This document shows positions 42,322 through 52,067 of a stretch of DNA of 64,000 nt, piece after piece. The stretch comes from Stagonosporopsis chrysanthemi (lineage: Eukaryota; Ascomycota; Dothideomycetes; Pleosporales; Didymellaceae). Location of the stretch: NCBI GenBank assembly GCA_022560025.1, contig JAFISE010000024.1:1-64000 (forward strand). The letters are read 5' to 3'. The notes below the pieces were generated by a model. That model did no database searches. It was not told where the DNA came from and saw nothing but the letters and a program-made list of their open reading frames with translations. The position numbers and the translations under genes are program-made. Every line of letters begins with the position of its first letter. Position 1 is the first letter of the stretch.

Positions 42322-45300
42322 ATGTCGCCTTCAAGCCCTCTGCTTCCAGACATAGATTACAAGAGCATTGATGAGTTTATGACAGCGGTTTTCAATCTGT
42401 ACATGAAGCATTTGCAGGCTCATGGTATCAACACCGCAAGACCAACCCTAGCCATGCTCAAGTGGGCTCTCCCAAAGTTGTAAGTTTTCAATTCTCTTAT
42501 CGCTTCACCATTCACGAAATACTAATATCACCCCAGGGTCCATTTGCAGTCTATATGGAAGATGCTACTCGACAACCCTCTTCTTGCCGACAAGAACATG
42601 GTGAATAGCGCGCTTTCACTAAGACTTTCTACCGCAAGTTCAAAGCCTGCGCAAGAAATCTCACGAGTCGAGAGCCATCTTAGCAAGCCGATCGACGCCA
42701 TGACGCCAGAGGAGTCATTTGCTGAATTGAGGCTGCCTCAAGTCCCGAATCCCGCCATCATCAAGTACAGCAAGTACTCTGCCGCTGCGGACATAGCCAG
42801 AATAATGCCAAAAGTGCAGTCCTACTATATCCGCACATTCGAGATCAAGGTCTACGTCCTTCAAAAAGTGTTGCTTGGTCTTCATGAAGATGGCTTCGGG
42901 GCCATCGAGCAAATCGACAATTGGCTAGCAGCCACTGTGGACCGTCCGATGCTCAGCAAGGTGTACCTGCGATACTGTGGCCAGAACAAGAACAGCCCAT
43001 GGGCACGTCATCGACAAGACCTTTATTCTTCAGAAGACACAAAGTTCCTCACACGTTTCTTCCGTCGAGTCGCCGCAGTTGACCCATGGGTACTTGCTAG
43101 TTCCACGGTTCAAGTCGTTCAACCTTTGACTGGAGTGCTCTCCGGCCACTTGCTAAGCCAGGATGCCGATCTCCATGAAATGGTTCTTATCGCTATGTTC
43201 GGCTCTGGCTCTCTCAATATAGAAGCTGGAGGCAATAGCACGATGTTACTGACCGAAACTGACCACTCTACACTCTTGAGCCTTGGTCCTACAGACCTCG
43301 TGTCGCAGTTGAGACTGGAGCTGGAAGACTGCTCCGAGGGTGTTGAGCAGGGCGTTCGGCGATACGTCAAGAGCGTCCGCAAGTATGTCGACAACAACAA
43401 ATCCACGGCCGGCGAGCTTGCGTTTACCAACGAAACTGAAAACACTCTTCTCGGCCAGGCCATGCCTGCGACACTTAAGGTTCGACCTGATACTACGGTT
43501 TTGGTTACGATTGGGGCCAACTTTGGTGATTTGGAAAGCAATCGTCTCATACCGTTCTTTGCAGGCAAGAGTCGATCTGCAGTCGCTGTGCAAAACTGCT
43601 TCAATTCCTTCGGTCTGTGGGAGCAGAAGCTGTCGACCCTTGATCACGTATCGACTCTCACAGGTAATGACGCGAACTTCGATGACCAGCTCACCAAACT
43701 CCTCGCGAAATTTCGCCGGTTACCTTTCGTAGACCTCTTCGCTTGGTTCACCAAGTTAGCGGTGGACTACCAGGGAGCCAGAAAGCTCCTCAACCAATAC
43801 ATGCTCGTGGTGAAGCCACTAGTGGTGCTTGCGCTTGGAGAATTGGTATGCCTGATTTCACGATCTCCTGTCTCTGTTGACCTAGAGTCAGCCAACGTTC
43901 GCTGTGACGAGACCCGTCCGTGACTTCACCAAGAACGCTTTTAATAACAGCCGCCGTGGCCACCATGCCGTCGAGGATAACCCTGGCATACCTCACCTTT
44001 CGAGCTATGACGGTTCTGCCTCGAATGACGCTCGTAACGCTGCGGCTATTGTCTTCCCTCGTTCCATCCAGGCTACCTGCCAAAACTTCTTTGCAAGCTG
44101 AGGTATCTAGCTCAGCGTCTGCTGGTAGACGTACTGAGTATTGCATGGAAAGTCTCCTCTTGTGTCATTAAGACCGCTAAACAGAACCCTGAATGGAGCA
44201 GAAAGAAGATCTGCTTGACAGTCATCAGAGAGATCAAGGCACTGTTACAAGGCAACCACCCTTTCGGTAGGGCCTTTAGGAAGACAAAGTAAGAATTCGT
44301 CGACGCCCGAGACACCTACCGGCATGGCTGACATGTACGCCAGAAAGCTCCTGAGCTAGCCGCAGTCCCTGTTCACATACTTCCACAGATCACGAAGCAC
44401 ATCCGCCAAGGTCGCGAGCATGCTGCAACCACCCTGTCAAGCGCTTCTGGCGGTTTTGAAGTCGAATGCATCTTTCAAGAGCTGCCAAACGTGCCAACAC
44501 AAGACAACACGCGTATCTACTTGCAATGGAACGATGATCACGATGACCAGATCTGGAAGATCGGCCCGATCCTACTCCCTACTGGTGTTGCACCCGACCC
44601 CTGCTTGAAAGGAACGGAGAAGCGCACGTTCAACTTGTAAGTCCTGTAAACTTGCTGAACACACGGTAAGTAATAGGTTGCTAAGTACTCGAAACGGTAT
44701 CGATATCCTCGATGCTGACGGCAAATCTTTGGGAGACCCCAAGGCCATTACTTCAGGCAATCATAGGACTGAGACCGTGCCGATCGCTACCATCATCCTC
44801 TCCATGAGCGAGAAAGACAATCTGCCTGCGTTTCTGAGTCACTGGCAAGAGACAGTCAACGTGGACCTGGATATTCGCTGGAGCGGCACTGATTCGGGAG
44901 CAGCTACCCAGACAACACCTTACTATCCACTCTTCTTCTTCGACAAATCCGATACAGGGCGCGCATTTCCTTTCACACAAAAGTCTCTCAAGACTAAGGG
45001 CAAGATCGGAGCTTTCAACCACTACCTGGCCGAGCTCTGCGCATCACTTCCAGCGAACCAAGGAGACTTGTTGTGGCCCGTCAATGGATTCCTAGATTGG
45101 TATCTCCCATCAGGTGGCAACCTGTTTCTCATTGCCAGCTGTGAATCTGAAGTTTCCGTTTACCACAAAATCTCAGAATTCTGTTCGCAGTCGAAGCGGA
45201 AGCATCGCCCTCACTTGCTCACTCTCAAAGCCCTTGTCAATGCCGCCGAGCAGGGTCAAGATGAGCGCCAGATCAGCACCAATTACCTCGTTTATGCCTG

Positions 45301-45978
45301 TCAAGTTCTCCGCGATGGATTCACGAGAACCACAAAGAGCTTCAAGTTCACACTGCCGAATGGTCAAAAAAGGAATCTTCAGGCCCTTGGCTTTATGTCA
45401 GTGGTAGCACTACTAAGGGTGTCATCTGTGAACGCGAGGCGATACTTGTCAGAGATGCCGTAATCGGCGAGGATGGAGACTCCGGAATTGTTGAGTATAC
45501 TGGCATCGATCTAAGTGAGGCTCACGAAATGTCCAAGTCGCCGGAGGCGTCTGATTCGAAGCTCCTTGCGACTCGCCGCATACCGAGCATTGAATCAAGT
45601 GATGTAGAAAGCACAAAGACCTTCACTGCTTCCAGCATCTTTTCTAGCGATGAAGATGAGCAGGCAGGAAGGAGCAAGACGGCAACGTCCATTCGCAAGA
45701 AGCTCAGGCTCACGAGAGCGAGGAATGTTCTCAGAAGATTGCCTACCGACGACCACGACGATGACGTGGTCAGGCCGCCCGCTGCCAAACCAATGGCCGA
45801 GACCATCGTTGCAGAAGACGACTCTACTGCACCAGCCGCCTCAGTCGCTTCTTCTTCAACTGCCGCTTACCCATCGATGCCTTCGCGCAAGCGCGAACGT
45901 AGGGACGATAATGAGGACGGAGGTTGCAGTGGCAAAACGGCCAGGACATTGACCGTGGGCGGTCGCAAGAAGAAGTAG
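42322..45978 (+). pseudogene. Large hypothetical gene with three apparent frame breaks
   Basis: Clear exon pieces: 42322-42479, 42537-43845, 43886-44288, 44344-44636 and 44677-45978, with 57, 40, 55 and 40 bp GT-AG introns. The reading frame is lost at three places, each beside a homopolymer: CCC at 44056-44058 (VF then SFHPGYLPKLLCKL), AAA at 44344-44346 just after an intron, and A6 at 45366-45371 (NGQ then KKESSGPWLYVSGSTTKGVI). One extra base at each site would give a continuous protein of about 1,080 residues. The second exon contains KVYLRYCGQNKNSPWARHR, reminiscent of a GIY-YIG-like fold, but this is weak. The C terminus is a basic, nuclear-looking tail (SRKRERRDDNE, GGRKKK). Either a recently inactivated gene or homopolymer miscalls. 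Function unknown. Confidence 0.6.
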
Positions 45979-46454
45979 AAATCGCATGGCGCTCGTGTAG
46001 GTTTGAAGGCAAAGATCTGGGAACAATTTCAGACGGTGATGAACATTGAGCGAATAGGAGCACAGTAGAAGAGTCTCCACACCTCACACAAATCTCATTA
46101 TGCACAAAACTCACTTCTACCGCTGAGCATATATAAACTTCGACTGTCTTGTGAATCCATATCACCATACACGGTGCAAAGGCCTGCACAATAGCGCTTG
46201 ACATGCGTGAACACTCTTCATGTCCTGCGCTCTTCAGCGTGGGTGTCTTGTTCCTCCGAGGTATCGTACGTGTTCGGCAAAGCGCGTTGGTTGCGAATTT
46301 TGTTGATTGAGCTAGATCTCCCGCCCAAGCCCCACAGGCTAGATAGCGCCCCGCTTGACCTGCTTTCGCAAGGTGCAGGATACACGAAGCAGGATGTGCG
46401 CGATATCATCTTTAGCAATTATATATTCAAGATTTCATGCTGTTTTCATCAATC
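45979..46454. other. Intergenic region before tRNA-Gln
   Basis: Open frame fragments only, no supported gene. Confidence 0.5.
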
Positions 46455-46590
46455 GGTTGTATGGTGTAAGTACTAGCTCATCCGCCACATCACAAGCGTA
46501 TTCTAATTCCTGTCCAGGTAGAGGTTATCACTTCAGATTTTGATTCCATCAAAAGTTCTGGAAACCCCGGTTCGAGTCCGGGTACGACCT
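46455..46590 (+). tRNA. tRNA-Gln(UUG) with anticodon intron and a 52-bp D-arm insertion
   Basis: The acceptor stem GGTTGTA pairs with TACGACC (one U-G), the T arm is CCCGG-TTCGAGT-CCGGG, the B box GGTTCGAGTCC is perfect, and the discriminator T matches fungal tRNA-Gln. The anticodon stem is TCAGA/TCTGG with loop TTTTGAT, anticodon TTG. A 12-nt intron (46544-46555) follows position 37 and contains CAAAA, which pairs with the anticodon loop. In addition, 46466-46517 interrupts the D arm: it starts GTAAGT, has TTCTAATTCC near its end and finishes CCAG. Removing it yields TGGTGTAGAGGTTATCAC, the normal tRNA-Gln D arm, and a 72-nt tRNA. It splits the A box, so expression is uncertain. Confidence 0.88.
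46466..46517 (+). other. GT-AG intron-like insertion inside tRNA-Gln D arm
   Basis: 52 bp with a perfect spliceosomal donor (GTAAGT), a CTAAT branch-like element and a CAG acceptor. Seen differently, it is a 49-bp insert flanked by a GTA duplication, as expected for an introner-like insertion. Not at the canonical 37/38 tRNA intron site. Confidence 0.85.
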
Positions 46591-46595
46591 TTTTT
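46590..46595 (+). terminator. Pol III T-run terminator of tRNA-Gln
   Basis: Six T residues, the first being the discriminator base, end the tRNA-Gln gene. Confidence 0.88.
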
Positions 46596-47677
46596 GTCTC
46601 AAAGGCGTAGGCTCATGTGTTGGCGAATCTCAAGCGAACGGCATTCTTTTGCCGTCAGCGAACGCATCAGGAACATCAAAACGAATAGGAGCACGCTGTG
46701 TCTGGCCGTGTTGGGTCTGTACAGGACTATTCAAAAGTGTGTTCGCCGCTGGTGTAGAAAGTCGTGTTCACTACACTCACAGCTCGATTGCAAGATGACG
46801 CCACTGTCGAAATTGCTCACAATAAAGGGGCGTCGTATCGCGAATAACCTCATTGATTACTGTGCGTAGCTATTTGAGATGGTCTAAGGAACGCATTCCA
46901 TCATCTCGACCGAGCTGAAACCAGTAGATGTCAATCATCAGGTTGCATCAAACGTCCTGCACGGCTTGGTGTGATCACTCTTGAAACTTGTATGGTGTTG
47001 CACAATTGTTTATATTAGCCAAGCAGGGCCAGGTAGACATATACAAACGAAGAGCTTAGAAAAACTATTGGTAGTTCCCATCATCTCAGCTCGTGGTTGT
47101 CTCGAGTAAAGATACGTACTCATGTCGCACATCCGAAGTGTAAATGGTTGGCGCGACATGTCGCTCTATAATCTTTAGTCTTCACTCAAGTCATACCATG
47201 CCTTCGATAACAGATGATTCAGTCTCCGCACAAAGAACACACGGGCTACTCCGTATCGTTGTTACATTCGATTTGCTGTTATTTTGACGCAAAACAGAGT
47301 GTAAATTCGTTCAAGTGTACCAATACAATTGGCGCACTCTGTGCAATCGTACCACTGTTGCGAGACCACTGTCTACTGAGTCTTTTGGACGAAATGACAA
47401 GGTCGTGCGGTCTATACGACTCGAGTATGCAGCGTATTAGCCATCCAATTTTTACCATCGAGTTTAAGGTCCTGACACATCATAGGAAGCATTGAAACGT
47501 GCGGCAGGTGCAAGATGCCTCTTTTTGTTTTTGCAAGAATTCGGCTGATGAAGCGGCAGATAGTGGTTCGTATATCGTTGTCAGAAGCTAGACTAGTCAT
47601 TATCTAGATCAGTGTCAAGACGTATGCCTTGTATGCCTTGTCCATCTGTGCTGCGCTTGTCGGACGGACAAAATGTC
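46596..47677. other. Intergenic region, no gene seen
   Basis: 1.1 kb with only short open frames. Confidence 0.6.
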
Positions 47678-48824
47678 TCACAAGACCGCAAATGCGCTAG
47701 CGTACGAGACGCTGCTGTCGCGAAGATCCTCCACCAGACTGCTCCTCTCATATCTCACGAACTTGAATCTTCCCTTGCCCTCATCCAGCCCCTCAGCATG
47801 CTCAACAGCAGCCAAAAAGACGCCGATGGGATGTCTGCCACACACTGTGTTGCCAGTGTCCCTCAGCTGCTGCAAAAACTCGCTGTGTGAACCGCTCTCT
47901 ACAGCATCCATGCTTTCTTTGTCCACCGCTGCGATACTCGCGTGGATCGGGTAGTCGCTTGGTACCCTGGAGCTCGACTTCAAGTTGGAGCCTGTCGAGC
48001 TGCCGGGTGGCTGGTAGTATGTGTATCGGAAGCGTGAACCCCAGTGGCAGAAGTCGGAGGATATGACGAAAATATGGTCTGGATCGGCGAGATAGGGGGC
48101 GAGGAGGGAGCCGTAGTGTGCTTCTGCGCGGGCGTCTGTGTTGCCGACCATGATCGGGACCAAAGGAACTGTAGTTGGATCTGCTTGGAAATTCGCGTTC
48201 TTTCTACGAATACTGTCAGTGTCATGACATGTCTAAGCTGGAATGCAACCCACAGCGATAGCATCTTGTAGATGTATGGAAGGTGCATCTCCGAGCTATG
48301 CTCATCCTCATCAACACCTCTTTCCATAACCTCAAGGCCCCACTCTTTCTGTATCTGCTCTACCAATGCAGTGTCTATGGCAAGGTCGCCGATGGGCGTA
48401 GCGTACTTGCTACATCCTGTGGTTGCAGCGCCGGACAGGTAGTAGTGGTGTGATGGAAAGAGGAGAAAGACACGTTTGCTAGAGATGTTAGCAGCTGTGA
48501 ACTGACAGTGGGTTCTGACGTACACGCTTGACCAGTCGGCTGTCTTGTAGGCCCATGCAGCGGCAGGTCCGGAGTATGAGAATCCAGCATGCCTGCATGT
48601 CCATGAGCCTGGTTAATCCTCTACGGTCTTGGACGATCCTACGGTCCAATAATAGCTCGAGCGTTCTGTGTCGGTACAGAGACGTCACCTGCCTTTGCAG
48701 ACTCTGTGCCTACCGGCGTTATCGAGCTTGGTACATCTGCCAGCCAACCGTCGAGCTGCTGTGAGAGAACAGGTCCTTTGTCTGTGTACCATGACCCTGC
48801 GTGAGTAGCCCTGCGAGTAACCAT
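47678..48824 (-). CDS. MHO1: MEMO1/Mho1 family protein
   Basis: Homologue of the conserved MEMO1 (AmmeMemoRadiSam) family, a dioxygenase-like fold linked in other organisms to cytoskeleton, copper and redox control. Four exons: 48824-48643, 48592-48524, 48478-48254 and 48203-47678, 333 residues. Introns of 50, 45 and 50 bp keep frame and restore the family sequence. Motifs: MVTRRATHAGSWY at the N terminus, IIGPHAGFSYSGPAAAWAY, VKRVFLLFPSHHYYLSG, DEDEHSSEMHLPYIYKMLS, PLVPIMVG, FVISSDFCHWGSRFRYTYY, IHASIAAVDKESMDAVESG and CGRHPIGVFLAAVEH. The His/Asp/Cys residues that line the metal-like pocket are present (H in HAG and HHYY, HSSEMHLPY, DFCHWG). Length matches the usual fungal form. Cytosolic or nuclear by family. 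Confidence 0.94.
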
Positions 48825-49456
48825 TTTGGTAGATGCTAAGAGAAGAGAGAAACTATCTGACTAGAGTAACGTAAAGCAGGTTGGTGGAGGTAAGGAGCTT
48901 GGTGTGTTGTGCAGGAAGTGGGGTAAGAGAGCTTCTGTGGGGCAAGAGCTTGTGTAAGTCGTGCATTCGTCATCGTACGGTAAGCCTATCTACAGCAGAT
49001 GCACTTGGTCCTAGGTCTACCTTGACAAGCGTCTGTGGAAGACAGAAAGCCTATTGTACAGCATGGGAAGCTGCCCGATCAGAGTCAAAAACTCGCAACC
49101 CAGAACACGAACAATGAGCTGCTATCCCAGAAGCAAATATTCGATAATGTGATGAGAACAGGAGAGATAGTTTCAAACGACATTCCGCATGAACATGGGT
49201 GCGACATCTGGATGAGCTCTGAAAAGATGGATGTCGAGAGATGCTGGCTGGCTGTCGAGGTGTACTCATTTACCCCACAACACGAGCGCGTTGTTCCGCG
49301 ACAGTTCGTCGCGTGTCCGGCCAGCCTTCATCACCAACACCGTCATTCATCTCGATTCACCATACTGCAGCCTTTTCTTTCCTGTCGCTTGTGCGATACC
49401 TCATTTTGTACCATACGATCAAAAAACTCTCAGAGCAACGATTTCCCTCCAAGAAA
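48825..49456. promoter_or_regulatory. Divergent intergenic region MHO1 / Cys-rich protein gene
   Basis: 632 bp between head-to-head genes, likely holding both promoters. A CT/AC-rich stretch lies just before 49457. No specific site identified. Confidence 0.5.
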
Positions 49457-50177
49457 ATGGGCATCAAACGCAAGCACTTCGACGATGCATCCCCAACATC
49501 AATCTCCAGCTTTGGCACCCTCTCAACGCCAGACGCGCAATCACCAACACACTTGCCACAAGGCACAGACACGACAATGGATATGGACATGGACCTGGAC
49601 ACCGGACACACGCCAAAGACAAACTGCTGGGACTTCACAAGCGCGCAACGTGTAAAAGCCAGCGATTGGGGAAACCGCACGCGCAAACGGGTGCGCGATA
49701 ATCGCCCTGACGAGCGCGCAATACATGGTAGGCCTCACGTACCAACGCGTTCTGCATAGCTAGTCTGTTGACACATCGGTAGAAAATACAGTGCACAAGC
49801 TCTTCCTCGCGCAACGCCAGCTTAACCACGCCTCGCCCACGCCCGCCGATTCCACGCACTCCCAGCCCACCATCGCCGTCTCGAGACCTCAGAAATCGAC
49901 GCTGCACTCGTTCTGGAACATCCCTGCTCCGCCAGTGCAAGCGCCAATCTTCTCATACCAAACGACATATGCACAGGACAACGGGCAGGGCCCGCGGTGC
50001 GAAGACTGCGATACGAAGCTGGAGTGTGACGAGGGTGGAATGGACGTCGACATGGATGGGGATGATGTGGAGGGCGGCAGTCCATTTGCGTGTTGTAGGT
50101 GTGGGAGGAGCGTTTGCGGTATGTGTGCTGTGGTTGGTGACCAGAGAAATTGTCTGCAGTGTGCGACACATGGGTGA
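49457..50177 (+). CDS. Hypothetical protein with C-terminal zinc-binding Cys cluster
   Basis: Two exons (49457-49727 and 49783-50177; 55 bp intron with GTAGGC donor and GGTAG acceptor), 221 residues. It begins with a basic nuclear-localisation-like MGIKRKHFDD, has a Met/Asp repeat (MDMDMDLD) and an RTRKRVRDNR patch. The C terminus holds eight paired Cys: CEDCDTKLEC, FACCRCGRSVCGMC and RNCLQC, a likely double zinc-binding module similar in spacing to zinc ribbon or RING-like folds but without His. The central TLHSFWNIP segment may be a short binding motif. Likely nuclear, possibly a transcription or ubiquitin-related cofactor, which is inference. The protein family is not recognised. Confidence 0.75.
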
Positions 50178-50438
50178 TGGAAGCAAGGAAATACAGAGGG
50201 GGTGCTCGACGATTTGGGTGTATAAAGTGTTTACCTGACCGTGAGATATCCTGGAATTGGTCTTAGCGAGGCGTTTGGGATTGAAACCAGCGAACAAGGT
50301 TTGTTGTATGTGAATGGTTATGATTAAAGTATTTTGCGATGCACAAGAGCCGTATGAAAGCCATGTACATTGTCATTGTGTTCATAGCTACGTGAAGAAG
50401 AGATCGCGAATATCCTCAAGCTGCTGTTCCGGCATGCT

Positions 50439-52067
50439 TCACATGTACCTCTTGGTGACATACCCGTGCTGAGGCTCAGCTGCAGCATCACGCTGATCAC
50501 GGTGCCGTTGCAATAGCTCCAGCTGTTCTCTGGTAGGCAAACCACGCAAATCAGGCTCGACACGAGGCTCTGCGTTGGTTGCGTTGCTCGGCTTCGATGG
50601 GAACATCGCCTCCATGCGCTCAGATAGCCTCTTCTCCTCCATCTCATCCCTGAGGATCTTGACCTGCTTCTGAATTTCAACCCACAGTTCCAGGTGCTTG
50701 ATGTCAGGGTCCTCGCTGCCGCCACCGAGTGCACGGAATTGCGAGTCGACCGGCTGCACAGGGTCCTGAGGGCCGGCCCAGCGACGCGCCATCTCCTCCA
50801 ATTCATGCTTGTCCTTGTCACCACGACCAGCAATGGCAAGCAGAGAGGCGATAAATGCCTCCTGCATGTATGCAAAGGAGAATTTATCGGTGATCTCTGC
50901 GATGTTATCGCACAACTTGTCTGGGAAGTCAAGATCTTTGTTGTCTGAGAGCTTGCCCTGCCAGAACTGGCAGTACTGTACCCGCTGAGCATAGTCAGGG
51001 TTTGGGAAGTAGTATTTGCGGTCGAAACGGCTGGGACGCTTCGAGATGCCAGGGTCGAGTCTGTCGAGGTGGTTTGTTGAACCAACCATGAGAATGCCGT
51101 CGTTAGACTTGAGGCCATCAACCTCGTTGAGGAAGTAGGACCGCACGTTGTCGCTAACGATGGAGTCAAGATCTTCGAACACAAGGTAGCACGGCGCCTC
51201 TTGACGTGCTTTCGCGAAGATCATGGCAAGCGAGTATTCTGGACCCATGTACGAAGACAGCGTGCGCACATACAACGTTGGTACAGACATTCTGGTATCT
51301 CCATCTGATCCTCGTTGGTAGAGGCTGTGCATCATGGCCTTGATGCTAATTGTCTTACCGTTGCCAGGTGGGCCGTAGTAGATGATGCCTCGCTTCCACG
51401 GAACCTTCAGCTTTTGGTATGTCTCTCGACTGTCAAAGAAGCTCTCAACGTCAACCTGGAGAGCCTTCTTCATGTCCTCGTCGAGAATCACGTCTTCCCA
51501 GCTAGCGTTCTGAACAGAGTCGTACAGCTGTGCGCTCTTCTGCCACCAACCTTGATCAAATACCCAAACCTCGTCATGTAGTTCCTGGGCCCAGAGCGTA
51601 GCGTCTCTGATCAGCTCATCGACTTTGTGAGCATTACTGGTGAGAATGTAATGATTCACATCAACGGGATAGTATCCAGCTCCATCCCTACCCTCAGCAA
51701 CGTACAGGATAATCTCTTGGTCCTTCCACTTGTACATGAACTTGCCAAAGGTAAGCATTTCAGCCATGAACCCCGAGTTGTGATCAAGTCTCCTTCCCGG
51801 GGGTATGTATAGGCGCGACCCTAGGCTAACGCCATATACTGGGTCTTTGATGCTGTCCTCGAGTGGCGTGGCAGTTGCAAAGCCCGCGCCGGCATAAGCG
51901 AGGAGGCTCACATTGCGCACGGGCACAATGATGAGCTCGAGCTTTGGGTACTGTGAGCGTAAAGCTTCGACGAGCACGACTTGGGTGTTGATGCGTTTTG
52001 CGGACGAGTGCTCGAAGTACCGATGGCCTGCGAGGTCCGACTCGGCGGTGAAGCTATGGCCCGTCAT
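50439..52067 (-). CDS. BCS1-like AAA ATPase
   Basis: Single exon, 542 residues. An N-terminal BCS1-type region (about 1-190) precedes one AAA+ module: Walker A GPPGNGKT (232-239), Walker B YLVFEDLDS (294-302), sensor-1 Asn in VGSTNHLDRLDPGI, and SKRPSRFDRKYYF with the Arg-finger region and second region of homology. The C-terminal 110 residues are charged and disordered. BCS1 proper is a mitochondrial inner-membrane chaperone for Rieske protein, but this protein lacks an obvious N-terminal membrane segment and targeting signal, so it belongs with the many BCS1-like fungal paralogues of unknown substrate. The first Met at 52067 is taken as the start. Confidence 0.9.
   Translation of the reverse strand: MTGHSFTAESDLAGHRYFEHSSAKRINTQVVLVEALRSQYPKLELIIVPVRNVSLLAYAGAGFATATPLEDSIKDPVYGVSLGSRLYIPPGRRLDHNSGFMAEMLTFGKFMYKWKDQEIILYVAEGRDGAGYYPVDVNHYILTSNAHKVDELIRDATLWAQELHDEVWVFDQGWWQKSAQLYDSVQNASWEDVILDEDMKKALQVDVESFFDSRETYQKLKVPWKRGIIYYGPPGNGKTISIKAMMHSLYQRGSDGDTRMSVPTLYVRTLSSYMGPEYSLAMIFAKARQEAPCYLVFEDLDSIVSDNVRSYFLNEVDGLKSNDGILMVGSTNHLDRLDPGISKRPSRFDRKYYFPNPDYAQRVQYCQFWQGKLSDNKDLDFPDKLCDNIAEITDKFSFAYMQEAFIASLLAIAGRGDKDKHELEEMARRWAGPQDPVQPVDSQFRALGGGSEDPDIKHLELWVEIQKQVKILRDEMEEKRLSERMEAMFPSKPSNATNAEPRVEPDLRGLPTREQLELLQRHRDQRDAAAEPQHGYVTKRYM

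Noticed and set aside
44031..44068. A 38-bp intron explaining the first frame break in the large gene
   Set aside because: It would restore frame but is shorter than every other intron here and lacks a branch element; a one-base loss in CCC gives the better SFHPGYLP reading.
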